From an uncultured Eubacteriales bacterium (GTDB lineage: Bacteria > Bacillota > Clostridia > Oscillospirales > Acutalibacteraceae): a stretch of 64,000 bases of DNA. Below the pieces are notes generated by a model. It worked only from the letters and a program-made list of their open reading frames with translations, was not told where the DNA came from and searched no databases. Positions 26,440-35,176 of the stretch are shown here, piece by piece. The stretch covers positions 1-64,000 of the forward strand of contig CAKTEE010000010.1 of assembly GCA_934546985.1 (NCBI GenBank), in the 5' to 3' direction. Each line of letters opens with the position of its first letter. The first letter of the stretch is position 1. Position numbers and translations under genes: made by a program.

Positions 26440-29400
26440 TTAGGTTCCTACCGGTATAATTGTTTTACCGTCACGCAGATTTTTCCTTTTTGCACCTTTG
26501 GCAATAGATGATGCGGTAACGATTACATCATTATCCTTATCAACCAATTCCCTGAGCAGTCTGTTCTGTTCTTTTAACAGCGCAATCATTTCAGCCAGAA
26601 TTAAATGAGACGGACCGTTATTGCCGGTTGATTTTAAGCCGTTTGCAACAGCTTCGGCGATTTTGGATTCAGGCGCGACAATTTCTCCCTCATGCCGGTT
26701 ATCGCCAATCATGGCAAGCTGGGGAGTATTTGCTTTAACATAACCGCCCTGCGCCAGTTTTGGGATTGAGACATTTCCCAGCACTGGGATATTAAACCCG
26801 AATTTGCCGCCGCCAAGCCCAGGCACCCAGCTCGGCACATCAAACGACAGGTTATTCAGGGCGCGGATCATACCGTTGAACCCATTAATAACGCCGTTTG
26901 CCATTTTCTCTATCCCGCCGAGAATTGAATTGATGATGCCGCGGATGGTATTCCAGATACCATTAAAAACGCGGGAAACCGTATCTTTTATGGAATTCAG
27001 GACATTGCTGAATGTGCTTTTTATAGTTTCCAATGCTCTGGAAATTCCGCCCTTGATGCCATCCATTACGCCGGAAATCGTAGTTTTGATTTTATCGAAT
27101 ACGTTCCCTATCGTAGTTTTAATACCGTTGACGATATTGGAAACTGTTGTTTTAATTCCCGTCCATATTGTAGATATTATGGTCGCAACTTTTTTCAGGA
27201 CTACCTCGACATAGAATTTGATAGATTCCCATGCTCCGGTAAATACGCCTTTAATCGTGCCAAAAATACCGTTAAAGAAATTTACAATTCCGTTCCAGAT
27301 GTATTCAACAAAGTTGGAAATGCCGCTCATCCAGCCGGAGAACATTTCGGAAATCCCGCTCCATGCTTTGTACCAATCGCCTGTAAAGATACCGACAATA
27401 AAATCAATCAGACCGCTCAACACTTGAGAAATTGCGTCAATGCACCCGCTTATCAGACCAACAAGGTTCATGACCTGCTCGACAATCCAGTTGATGATTG
27501 GTCCTAAAACCGGCATAATGGTGTTAATCAGCCAACTAATTAACGGCGATAACCACTGTTCCCAAAGCACGCCGACAGCATTGCAAATCTTACCGATAAA
27601 TTCAAGCAGGCTGTTAATTGCAGGCTGAATATGGCTTTCCCAAAGTTCTTTAAATTTCTGCCCCCAAGATGTCAGCAAAGGGTTAATATATTTGTTCCAC
27701 GCTTCGCTCCAAGAAGATACAATTCTTGACAGCCCATTGCCGAGTTTTTCAAACATCGGGCCTATGTATTCATCGTAAACCTCTCCGATTTTTGCACAGG
27801 TTGCAGTAACACCATTGGAAATTGTGCTGACAACGGAACCGATAAAATTCCATGTGCCGCTTAAAGCTTCCGTAATTTTATCTTTATTTTCAATAATCGG
27901 CTTTGCAATCGCTCCAAGAACATCACGGCCTAATTTCTGCCCTAATTCCAAAGCAGTCATTGCAGGGTCTGCAAAAATATTGATTATATCAGCTGTCAGC
28001 TGTTTAGATACGTCCCCGCCGAAAACGCCCTGAAAGATATCCGCAGCGGCTGTTGATAGTTTCGCCCTTATTTCTGACGCCTGCGCAGAAACATCAAACA
28101 TGGAAATTATCCAATTTTTGATACGCTGGCCGTGCTGTTGTAAATATACGTCAACGCCGCCAATCAGGGCTTCTGTAATAGTCACGCCTATGCGAGCAAA
28201 AGAACCCACAGTTTCGCCAAGTGCTTTTGCGGCGGAATTCGCCCATCCCTGCACTGCATTTTTAACTTCGGATGAATTGAATATACCGGAAATAGTTTCT
28301 TTGATACTTTGCAAATGGGCTGTTATACCGTCAAAATCAGCATTTCCCCAGCCTATGGAAAAACCTTTCTGAAATTCGGTTTTCAGTTTGTCCCATATGC
28401 TTTGTATTTTTTCAAGCGCCGCGCTTCCAGTTTCCGCCTGTTCTTGCATGGCGTTCCCGAAACCTAAATCTCCGAAATCAAAATCACCGCCGCCAGCACC
28501 GGAACCGCCGCCGGAACCTCCTGCATCTGACGGCGGCTTTGCCAGCGTTGTAATTTCATCCAACCCTGCGAATGATTTCTGGATTTCCTTCGCCGCTTTT
28601 TTTGCCGCGCCGCCTACCCCGCCAACAGAACTCGACAGATTATCAGCATTGGCAGTAGCAGCGGCAAGTTCGCCTGAAACGGACCCGCCTCCGCCGCCTG
28701 ATTTTTTCCCCATAATTGCGGCAGTGAATGAAGCAAAGGCTTTTGCAAGCTTATTCAGCCCTGCCAGTATGGTATTTATCCATTTAACTACAGGGGAAAG
28801 AACATTAATCATCCCCTGGCCTATGGAGGCTTTCAGGGAATCAAACTGCAATTTTAAAATGCGGGTTTGGTTCGCCCACCCGTCAGACGTGCGGGCAAAA
28901 TCCCCCTGCGCCAATGCCAGCTTGTCTAATACAAACTGATACCTTAACGCCACTTTTTCCTGTTCTGACATTTTTGCGGTTACTTTTCCGTAACCGTTTG
29001 CCAGAGCATAGGCGTCAAGGGCATTCTGGGTCATGACAATTCCCAAATCTTTCAGCGTTTCGGTTTCGCCTGTAAACACTGATTTCAATTTGGTATAGGC
29101 TTCGTCCTGACTGATGTTATAGAAAGAAGCGACATCACCGGCAAGTCCGGTTAATGTTGCAGACATATCCAGCGCGGCTTTTTCGGTGAATCCAAACGCT
29201 TTCGACATTGCGCCAAACGTACCCGCAAACTTTTTAGCCATCGTTTCCGATAAGCCGAAGGATACCGCCGCATTCTGCGCAAATGTATCTATCTGCTTTG
29301 ATAACGCCGGAAAGGTTACGTCTACAACATTCTGGACTTCTGCTAAGTCTGAACCAAGTTCCAGACATTCCTGCCCAAACCTTATGACCTGGCGAACAGC

Positions 29401-29868
29401 AAATGCACCGGCGATAACCGCACCAATTTTTTTGAATGCAGAAGTAAAGGAATGTTCCGCTTTGTTCGCAACATTGGAAAATGTTTTATTCAATCGATTG
29501 GAAGATTGAACGCTTTGCTGTTCAACATCAACAATATTTTTTTCTATTTTATCAGTAGCTTTCCCGCTCTGCCGTTCAATCTGTTCCCATGCTTTTTTCA
29601 TCGCATCAGAAGCAGACATGCCTTGTTTTCTGTATATCCAAGCGATGGATGAAGCTTTTGATTTCATGCTTTTTTCGCTGTCGGCAAGAATAGCAGAAAT
29701 CTTTTTTGCGGTATCATCCATACTTTTTTCAGCATTTGCCCCTGCTTTATCAAAAGCCTCTGACATTTTCGTTTCGGCTTTTTTAGCTGATTCATCTACT
29801 TCTTTATCAAAATTGCGGCTGTCAAAGCCAAGTTCCAAACTTACTTTGCCAACATTTTCATCGGCCAT
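26440..29868 (-). CDS. Phage tail tape measure protein
   Basis: The largest phage gene, 1142 residues. Residues 10-170 are charged coiled coil (SAKKAETKMSEAFDKAGAN). A conserved region follows (SFGLSETMAKKFAGTFGAMSKAFG, VASFYNISQDEAYTKLKSVFTGETE, LGIVMTQNALDAYA), typical of tape measure proteins. A Gly-rich linker near residue 400-470, long amphipathic and hydrophobic repeats (IWTGIKTTVSNIVNGIKTT) and a C-terminus with YVKANTPQLAMIGDN complete it. It sets tail length and sits inside the tube. The ATG at 29868 has GGTGG upstream. Confidence 0.93.
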   Translation of the reverse strand: MADENVGKVSLELGFDSRNFDKEVDESAKKAETKMSEAFDKAGANAEKSMDDTAKKISAILADSEKSMKSKASSIAWIYRKQGMSASDAMKKAWEQIERQSGKATDKIEKNIVDVEQQSVQSSNRLNKTFSNVANKAEHSFTSAFKKIGAVIAGAFAVRQVIRFGQECLELGSDLAEVQNVVDVTFPALSKQIDTFAQNAAVSFGLSETMAKKFAGTFGAMSKAFGFTEKAALDMSATLTGLAGDVASFYNISQDEAYTKLKSVFTGETETLKDLGIVMTQNALDAYALANGYGKVTAKMSEQEKVALRYQFVLDKLALAQGDFARTSDGWANQTRILKLQFDSLKASIGQGMINVLSPVVKWINTILAGLNKLAKAFASFTAAIMGKKSGGGGGSVSGELAAATANADNLSSSVGGVGGAAKKAAKEIQKSFAGLDEITTLAKPPSDAGGSGGGSGAGGGDFDFGDLGFGNAMQEQAETGSAALEKIQSIWDKLKTEFQKGFSIGWGNADFDGITAHLQSIKETISGIFNSSEVKNAVQGWANSAAKALGETVGSFARIGVTITEALIGGVDVYLQQHGQRIKNWIISMFDVSAQASEIRAKLSTAAADIFQGVFGGDVSKQLTADIINIFADPAMTALELGQKLGRDVLGAIAKPIIENKDKITEALSGTWNFIGSVVSTISNGVTATCAKIGEVYDEYIGPMFEKLGNGLSRIVSSWSEAWNKYINPLLTSWGQKFKELWESHIQPAINSLLEFIGKICNAVGVLWEQWLSPLISWLINTIMPVLGPIINWIVEQVMNLVGLISGCIDAISQVLSGLIDFIVGIFTGDWYKAWSGISEMFSGWMSGISNFVEYIWNGIVNFFNGIFGTIKGVFTGAWESIKFYVEVVLKKVATIISTIWTGIKTTVSNIVNGIKTTIGNVFDKIKTTISGVMDGIKGGISRALETIKSTFSNVLNSIKDTVSRVFNGIWNTIRGIINSILGGIEKMANGVINGFNGMIRALNNLSFDVPSWVPGLGGGKFGFNIPVLGNVSIPKLAQGGYVKANTPQLAMIGDNRHEGEIVAPESKIAEAVANGLKSTGNNGPSHLILAEMIALLKEQNRLLRELVDKDNDVIVTASSIAKGAKRKNLRDGKTIIPVGT

Positions 29869-29907
29869 AAATCCACCTGCTTTCATTCAAAAGCAGGCTC
29901 CGGCTCG

Positions 29908-30057
29908 CTACTCTTGCGGTGCGGCTCTAGGCTCTGTCTCTTTGATTGTTATTTTATTGATTGTTTTACACCTTGGACATTTGATTTCTATATATCCATT
30001 CACAGATATACAATAGAACAACGTGTGCCCGCACTTACTGCACTTTATCTTTTCAAT
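29908..30057 (-). CDS. Com-like zinc-finger protein with AUU start
   Basis: A 49-codon frame reads IEKIKCSKCGHTLFYC, a short link, then GYIEIKCPRCKTINKI, giving two CxxC knuckles spaced as in Mu Com, a small RNA-binding translational regulator. No ATG, GTG or TTG occurs in frame in about the 20 codons upstream, but ATT at 30055-30057 has AGGGGG 9 bases before it. The sequence lies between the Gp15-like gene (stop at 30060) and the tape measure gene, in the 190-base gap that otherwise has no coding. What it regulates here is unknown. Confidence 0.6.
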   Translation of the reverse strand: MEKIKCSKCGHTLFYCISVNGYIEIKCPRCKTINKITIKETEPRAAPQE

Positions 30058-30059
30058 GG

Positions 30060-30419
30060 TTAAACGCCCCCTGCCATAGCAATAAACGCCGCCTTGAAAC
30101 CATCCAAAGCAGCGTTTATATTATCCTGAGAAACTGTTTTCGCCTGTTTCTTTCTCCATTCATTCCTGATTTTGTGCTGTTCCTTTGTGAACCGTTTCAG
30201 GATTTCCTTGTCATTTTCCGCTCTGACAGCCACAATTCTTCCCAGAGGCGTATCAGGCGCAAGGCCGGACAGCAAACTTTTAAATTCATCCCAGCTTACA
30301 GTTTCAAATTCTTTCGTTTGCAGCCTTAACCCGTACTGCGTGAGAAAACTGGAAACAATCAGATCCCAGTCTTCAAATAAATCGTAGTACGGGTCACTAT
30401 TCTCCCAAGCTGTCAACAT
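30060..30419 (-). CDS. Gp15-family phage tail protein (tail assembly chaperone partner)
   Basis: A 119-residue protein with the Gp15 hallmark DLFEDWDLIVSSFLTQYG and a basic C-terminal half. It overlaps the preceding small chaperone gene by 23 bases in the +1 frame. Its ATG has no ribosome binding site at normal distance; only a run of G touches the codon. That suggests either translational coupling or synthesis as a frameshifted fusion, as for gpG-gpGT of lambda. It precedes the tape measure gene as expected. Confidence 0.8.
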   Translation of the reverse strand: MLTAWENSDPYYDLFEDWDLIVSSFLTQYGLRLQTKEFETVSWDEFKSLLSGLAPDTPLGRIVAVRAENDKEILKRFTKEQHKIRNEWRKKQAKTVSQDNINAALDGFKAAFIAMAGGV

Positions 30420-30693
30420 CCCCCGAAATTAACTCAACAGCTTCCTGAATAACCGTCATTAAATCCTGAAAGCTGAGATGGAGTTTATCTAAAATATTTC
30501 TGGATTTCTTTGGGAAAATAAGCTCATACGCCTGCAATACATTTTTGCTTTCCATTTTCTCATCATTCATTAAACCCATGATTTTCAGCATTGTAGGCGC
30601 ATCGCCGTTAACCTCGATTTTTTCGCCTTTAATCATCAGGCTTGGATTCTCCCCGAAAGAAAGCTTATCTGTAATATCAATAACTTTTGCCAT
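30397..30693 (-). CDS. Tail assembly chaperone (G-like)
   Basis: A 98-residue protein (ATG at 30693, with AAAGGA upstream). It starts VIDITDKLSFGENPSL and ends in an acidic helix. Its place between tail tube and Gp15-like genes, just ahead of the tape measure, is that of the lambda G analogue that coats the tape measure before tube assembly. The last codons contain CGGGGGA, a possible slippage site into the next gene. Confidence 0.75.
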   Translation of the reverse strand: MAKVIDITDKLSFGENPSLMIKGEKIEVNGDAPTMLKIMGLMNDEKMESKNVLQAYELIFPKKSRNILDKLHLSFQDLMTVIQEAVELISGDVDSLGE

Positions 30694-30715
30694 TTCAATC
30701 ATCCTTTCCATAATT

Positions 30716-30741
30716 AAAGCGCGGAGTATTTTCCGCGCTTT
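30716..30741. terminator. Hairpin between tail tube and chaperone genes
   Basis: AAAGCGCGGA pairs with TCCGCGCTTT over a 6-base loop. In the leftward direction the following T-run is short, so it probably reduces rather than stops transcription past the highly needed tail tube gene. Confidence 0.6.
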
Positions 30742-30757
30742 TTATAAATTAACTACT

Positions 30758-31198
30758 TTATGCGGCAGTCGGAAGTGTAACAGTAGGTTTACCGTTGCTC
30801 AACGCCTCAAACTCCAGCGGTGCAACGTTGGTAGAATCCCCCGCTCCAATATTTGTAACATTAAATACGCAGGGAAGAACAACCTCTGTTTTATCAGGAA
30901 ACGTCCAAACCAATACGCCCTCGGAGGCTCTGCCGTTAACAAAGGCTTTACCGGCGATATAGTCGTTTCCTGGATCCCCTACATTACGCTTGCCGTTAAT
31001 ACTAATGGTGATTGATTTCGCTGTCATCAACCGTCTGGCCCAACCCTCAGTGTTAAACGGCGTCCATTCTTCAACGCCATTATCAAACGATACGGAAAAT
31101 GTTTCCATATCGGCTATCGTGGTCGCGTCCTCTTTTGTTGTCCCTGCCTTAAATTGGTTCTCATAAACCGGATAAACTCCGGTAGGTACTTCTGGCAT
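30758..31198 (-). CDS. Major tail tube protein
   Basis: A 146-residue beta-rich protein (FSVSFDNGVEEWTPFNTEGW, SITISINGKRN, GVLVWTFPDKTEVVLPC) in the position of the tail tube subunit: after the minor capsid/connector genes and before the chaperones. A hairpin follows, consistent with high expression. Length and order fit siphophage tube proteins. Confidence 0.83.
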   Translation of the reverse strand: MPEVPTGVYPVYENQFKAGTTKEDATTIADMETFSVSFDNGVEEWTPFNTEGWARRLMTAKSITISINGKRNVGDPGNDYIAGKAFVNGRASEGVLVWTFPDKTEVVLPCVFNVTNIGAGDSTNVAPLEFEALSNGKPTVTLPTAA

Positions 31199-31206
31199 AA
31201 ATTAAT

Positions 31207-31611
31207 TCATCCTTTCCTGTAAATAAAATCCAGCCATATAACGTATTCGTATACCCCTTCATCATCTGTCCCAACATCCTGCGGTTCAGGAACCATGAGA
31301 CGGATAAAACGAACAAAGGTATCTTTCAGCGTCAGGCTGGTAACTGATTTGATTTTTTCAAACAGCGCAAACGCTGCTTTTTCTGTTTCGCGCTGACTTT
31401 TGTTCCAGTGTATCAGCAAAGATACAGGCTTAATATCATAGGTGGACTGCTCGCAGCCCCCTAATGCAGTTCGGGGCATGTATGTACTTTTGCGGTGATA
31501 TACGCCTATAGATTTCTGCTTTTTATTATCAAGCTTGCCGATATAAACGTTGTCATCATGGGCAATCCCAAGGGAAGCTACCCAATCGCGTATCTCTTTC
31601 AAATACAGCAT
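31207..31611 (-). CDS. Tail completion/minor capsid protein (Minor_capsid_3 type)
   Basis: The 134-residue product shows the pattern of phage tail-terminator proteins (IRDWVASLGIAHDDNVYIGKL, then a beta sheet and FALFEKIKSV). It follows two other minor capsid genes and precedes the tail tube, the usual site of the protein that ends tube growth and joins the head. Confidence 0.72.
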   Translation of the reverse strand: MLYLKEIRDWVASLGIAHDDNVYIGKLDNKKQKSIGVYHRKSTYMPRTALGGCEQSTYDIKPVSLLIHWNKSQRETEKAAFALFEKIKSVTSLTLKDTFVRFIRLMVPEPQDVGTDDEGVYEYVIWLDFIYRKG

Positions 31612-31995
31612 TTACATACCTCCAATTTCTTTGCGATAAAACTCTGCAAATGTTTCCTCGTAAAACTCTTTTTCTGACCCGCTTATCCACAGATCAAGCC
31701 ACTGCCCTCCGGCTTTCGGGTTATTTGTTTTTTGATAATTGTATTCAGGGTGGTAATACAATCTGCGCGCCTGCGGACCTTGCGTTACAATGGACACTCG
31801 CCCACGTTGAGATTTTGAGTAATCAACAAATGTATTTTCATTTTGCAGAGTTCCGTTATCAAAAGGAATTACCTGCGCATTTACAATTTCCGCATGCAGT
31901 GCTTCGGCAGTTTTTTCCAATGCGGTTATCGCGGCTTTATCAAGTTTTTTAACCATGGTTTTATTGATTTTCACTTTAGAACGCGCTTTAATCAT
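31612..31995 (-). CDS. Minor capsid / head-tail joining protein (Minor_capsid_2 type)
   Basis: A basic 127-residue protein (IKARSKVKINKTMVKKLDKAA, then RRLYYHPEYNYQKTNNPKAGGQWLDLW). The ATG at 31995 overlaps the previous stop as TGATG, indicating coupled translation. The RLYYHPEYN stretch is typical for this family, which works like the HK97 gp10 neck protein. Confidence 0.78.
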   Translation of the reverse strand: MIKARSKVKINKTMVKKLDKAAITALEKTAEALHAEIVNAQVIPFDNGTLQNENTFVDYSKSQRGRVSIVTQGPQARRLYYHPEYNYQKTNNPKAGGQWLDLWISGSEKEFYEETFAEFYRKEIGGM

Positions 31996-32333
31996 CACAC
32001 CACATCCAATCGGCAATAGTTTACTGTCCCGTCAGAATTGCGGGCTTTCATGCCCTGCTGAATACGCCGCTCCATACCGAACACGGTAACTGTCCCCCCG
32101 CTCAGCGCCGGAATATCCGGCGCAATATCGCCGCAGAACAGGGCTGTGCCTGTAATCTGCACCAGCTTTTTTTCTGCTGTCAGCACGGTTTTTGCCGTAT
32201 CCTGAAAATTACATTTTAAATCCAAATCCTTTACATATTTTGGTTCACCATATTTATTCAGTTCTTCGGATTCTAAATGCACATGGATATCCGTCCGGCA
32301 TGATTTCTTTGGTATTAAACATGGATATTTCAT
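31995..32333 (-). CDS. Minor capsid protein (Minor_capsid_1 type, head closure)
   Basis: A 112-residue beta-rich protein (TDIHVHLESEELNKYGEPKY, CNFQDTAKTVLTAEKKLVQI). It is followed with overlap by the Minor_capsid_2-type gene and preceded by the adaptor gene. Position and size fit a head-closure protein. Confidence 0.75.
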   Translation of the reverse strand: MKYPCLIPKKSCRTDIHVHLESEELNKYGEPKYVKDLDLKCNFQDTAKTVLTAEKKLVQITGTALFCGDIAPDIPALSGGTVTVFGMERRIQQGMKARNSDGTVNYCRLDVV

Positions 32334-32337
32334 AGCT

Positions 32338-32721
32338 TCACCCCGCTAACCGGCAGCATAAGCCGGTTTGGCAAAGCAGGGAATAGGTATCCCTGCGCAT
32401 TGCAATGCCTTTATCGGTAAAAACATTCCATGAACTGCCAAACTGAGCCGATACGCCGTTAATGCTGTAGCTTTGCAGGATTGTATCAATTTCATCTGCA
32501 TTTTCATGCTCAAAATCTGCCTGCCGGCACACAACTTCACGTATAATATCCTGCTGGAACTCGGTTAAATTGGAAAATCCCTGATCTATAATCCTGTTAT
32601 AGGTCAGGGAATCAATATGTCTGGAAGCTTGCTTTAAAGCCCTTGGAAGGGAACTGATTAACATTTCCCCGCTGTATGTACTGCGGTAGTATTCAGTGGT
32701 TGCATATGGTTTATAGGGCAT
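32338..32721 (-). CDS. Head-tail adaptor protein
   Basis: A 127-residue mostly helical protein (KPYATTEYYRSTYSGEMLI, LKQASRHIDSLTYNRI, FQQDIIREVVCRQADF) as in gp6/gp15-like adaptors that attach to the portal. The ATG at 32721 has AGGAGG; the longer in-frame start would overlap the previous gene. Confidence 0.72.
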   Translation of the reverse strand: MPYKPYATTEYYRSTYSGEMLISSLPRALKQASRHIDSLTYNRIIDQGFSNLTEFQQDIIREVVCRQADFEHENADEIDTILQSYSINGVSAQFGSSWNVFTDKGIAMRRDTYSLLCQTGLCCRLAG

Positions 32722-32732
32722 ATAGATACCTC

Positions 32733-33137
32733 CTAAGATACAGACCAAACCCCGTCTGTATTCACTGCGGTTTTAGCAGTACCGCCGTCCTTAAATGTAA
32801 AGGATTCTGCACTGCAAGGAACATCTTCAAATATTTTATTGTCGGCATGATATGTCACTCCGGCTAACGAAATATCTGTAACCGCTCCGGCTGCCGTATA
32901 GCTTACAGCAATAAGCCTTTCGAGGAAATTGTCATCTGCGGCATCAGGCGTAAGCGTACCGTAACGGACCGTATTCCTTTGCCTGAAATAAGGAGCATTG
33001 TCAGCTCCCTCCAAAGCGTCCTGCATTACAGCCCCTTTATGCTGGCCGGTATATTCTCCTGCAGTTGCCATTCGCTCGCCCTCAATCGGAGACCCCTCCG
33101 GCCAATCGACATTTCCGTATTTCATTTCATTCGGCAT
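32733..33137 (-). CDS. Possible head decoration or head-fibre protein
   Basis: The 134-residue protein directly follows the major capsid gene (12 bases). It starts EMKYGNVDWPEGSPIEGERM and ends in a beta-rich part (TFKDGGTAKTAVNTDGVWSV). The position suits a capsid decoration or fibre protein, but I do not recognise the family with certainty. Confidence 0.55.
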   Translation of the reverse strand: MPNEMKYGNVDWPEGSPIEGERMATAGEYTGQHKGAVMQDALEGADNAPYFRQRNTVRYGTLTPDAADDNFLERLIAVSYTAAGAVTDISLAGVTYHADNKIFEDVPCSAESFTFKDGGTAKTAVNTDGVWSVS

Positions 33138-33148
33138 AATATTCCTCC

Positions 33149-34114
33149 TTACTGTACTTTAATTTTGCGCATAATTCCTGCGGCCTTTGTTGCTTTCAGC
33201 GCTGCGGCCGCTATCATTTCAACTTCGCCTTTTTTCACAGCTCCGGCATTGTCAAATTTCGGCAGCCATTGTTTAATGGGCAAGGACCCGCTCGGAGAAA
33301 CCGCATGGAAAGCATCCAGACCAATTCTTGCGGCATACAGGGAAGTGTGCCCTGCATTGGCTCCTGAAGCTGTAATAGGCACAATCGGTTCATTAGACCC
33401 GCTCTTTGCACCAAAGTCTACCAACGGGATATCGCCGTAGCTTTCAATCTGCTGACCGAAATCATTCTTTGTTACCTGATACATACCGGCGCGGCGGGCA
33501 CATGCGCGAATTTTAGCAATCAATTTCAGATTGCCGCCGATGAAAGTCGGCTTGTCGTCCAGCCCCATCAGGAATTCATCCAGCTGGTCAAGAAAAAGCT
33601 GATAATTAGCTGTTACCTTTTCTGTTGTTGAAAGGTCAATTGCAGCAGACGGGATATATTCAGTGGAACTGCCCGTTACTGCAACATCCAACCCGTCAAA
33701 TGCCTTGGCATCCTTTTTGGAATCTCCGATAACAAGGGTTTCTGAAAACAGCGCGGAAGCAGATTTAATTTTCTGCTGCATCTGGAAAGTGACTTCATCG
33801 TCTACACCGCCCATTTCCGCGATAACACGGTCAATCTCAAAGGCGCCGCCGAAGATTTTTAAATCCGTGGTGTACTTCTGCTTTTTTGCCTCGTCCGCTT
33901 TATATTCTTCGTTTACTGCACGGAAGCTTGCGGTAGAAGGGGTGATAACGCGGTAATATCCATACGTCATAGTTGCGCCGTTCCCCACAGGAGATACACA
34001 ATCATCAAACACCATATGATCCAGCAAAAAACTGGATTTACGGAATTCATCAATTACGGCCATTGATAATTTATCCTGCGTTTTTAATTTTGCCTGTGCT
34101 AACGTTACTGCCAT
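33149..34114 (-). CDS. Major capsid protein, HK97-like
   Basis: A 321-residue protein with the features of a phage coat protein: an N-terminal helix, FRAVNEEYKADEAKKQKYT (extended loop region), IFGGAFEIDRVIAEMGG, and a C-terminal half with KPTFIGGNLKLIAKIRA and LYAARIGLDAFHAVSP. The gene follows the scaffold gene by 17 bases. There is no long N-terminal delta domain, consistent with a separate scaffold protein. Confidence 0.9.
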   Translation of the reverse strand: MAVTLAQAKLKTQDKLSMAVIDEFRKSSFLLDHMVFDDCVSPVGNGATMTYGYYRVITPSTASFRAVNEEYKADEAKKQKYTTDLKIFGGAFEIDRVIAEMGGVDDEVTFQMQQKIKSASALFSETLVIGDSKKDAKAFDGLDVAVTGSSTEYIPSAAIDLSTTEKVTANYQLFLDQLDEFLMGLDDKPTFIGGNLKLIAKIRACARRAGMYQVTKNDFGQQIESYGDIPLVDFGAKSGSNEPIVPITASGANAGHTSLYAARIGLDAFHAVSPSGSLPIKQWLPKFDNAGAVKKGEVEMIAAAALKATKAAGIMRKIKVQ

Positions 34115-34130
34115 AAAAATACCTCTTTTC

Positions 34131-34739
34131 TTATTTTTTCAGAGCCGCTGAAATTGCGTCTTTCAGCGTAATTGGTTCGTTCGGGTTCTGATTCTGCGTC
34201 TGAGATGGGTTGGCTGCCCCAACCTGCACAAAACCTGATGAACCCTCTTTCGGTTTTAACGCCGGTATGTCCTCTAAAACTTTGTTTAAGGCGTTTTTTA
34301 CCGCTTCTTCATTAACTTTTCCGTCCTGCCCTAAAACCCCGCTCAAATCAGCCATTTTCAGTAAATACGGAATAGTATTGGCTTCTATGCCAAGAGACAC
34401 CGCTGCCATAGCCGCCGCGTTTTCAACCTGTGCTTTCTGCACTGCCGCCTGCGCCTGCGCAAGCTGGGTCTGCAAAGCATTAACGTCCGGCTGATTCTTC
34501 GCTTTTTCTGCTTTAAATGCCGATATTGCCTGTTCCACTTCCTGCTGGCTCAAACCCTGCTGTTTAAAATATGCTTTGAGCGCAGTGTCTTCTTTTGCAG
34601 CCAATGTACCTTCAAGCATTTGCTGGATTTTGGCATAGTCGACTGATGCCGATGTACTATTCTGCTGAGCTTGCTGAGACTGCTGGAGCTGTGCGGGATT
34701 CTGCTGTTCCTGTAAATTTTGTGCATTTGCTTCTGACAT
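34131..34739 (-). CDS. Phage scaffolding protein
   Basis: A 202-residue Gln/Ala/Lys-rich, almost fully helical protein with coiled coil (FKAEKAKNQPDVNALQTQLA). It lies just upstream of the major capsid gene, the place of the internal scaffold that directs prohead assembly. The ATG at 34739 has GGAAGGAGA upstream. Confidence 0.83.
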   Translation of the reverse strand: MSEANAQNLQEQQNPAQLQQSQQAQQNSTSASVDYAKIQQMLEGTLAAKEDTALKAYFKQQGLSQQEVEQAISAFKAEKAKNQPDVNALQTQLAQAQAAVQKAQVENAAAMAAVSLGIEANTIPYLLKMADLSGVLGQDGKVNEEAVKNALNKVLEDIPALKPKEGSSGFVQVGAANPSQTQNQNPNEPITLKDAISAALKK

Positions 34740-34893
34740 AATAATCTCCTTCCGTTTTAAGGGTGTCACCCTGTAATATCCGTTTTCATCGGTGTCACCG
34801 GCCGCGCATCTTTTATCCTCTTATCGCGTTTGGAGCATAAAAAATAAGGCGCAGAGCACTGCACCTTTGAAACACCTCCTTTGGGGTATAACG

Positions 34894-34922
34894 AAAGCAC
34901 CTCACATTAAGTAAGGTGCTTT
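34894..34922. terminator. Hairpin between head genes
   Basis: AAAGCACCT pairs with AGGTGCTTT over an 11-base loop. The leftward T-run is broken, so it may be an attenuator between the minor head genes and the scaffold/capsid genes. The remaining 150 bases to the scaffold gene hold no coding that I can see. Confidence 0.5.
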
Positions 34923-34924
34923 GA

Positions 34925-35176
34925 CTAAAAGAACTGTTCAAGATTTATTTCTGATTGAATAAAGACCCCGCCGATATAATAATCATTTTTTACTATTATT
35001 GGTTTACCGGAAAGATTAAACCGCTTGATTACACTCCCGTCAACATCCTGGAGCATTGCTTCTTCTGTTAATCCTGGAATATGTTTCAGCAAAGCGGCGC
35101 ACTGCCTTTCAAAAATTTCATCATCAGGCTGATTGCAAATCATATATTCCCTCATTACTGCATCACTCCAATCCAA
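34925..35176 (-). CDS. Small head-region protein of unknown function
   Basis: An 83-residue acidic protein (DWSDAVMREYMICNQPDDEIF) whose start overlaps the minor head gene by 14 bases, implying coupled translation. I recognise no domain. Similar short genes follow the minor head gene in many Clostridia phages. Confidence 0.6.
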   Translation of the reverse strand: MDWSDAVMREYMICNQPDDEIFERQCAALLKHIPGLTEEAMLQDVDGSVIKRFNLSGKPIIVKNDYYIGGVFIQSEINLEQFF

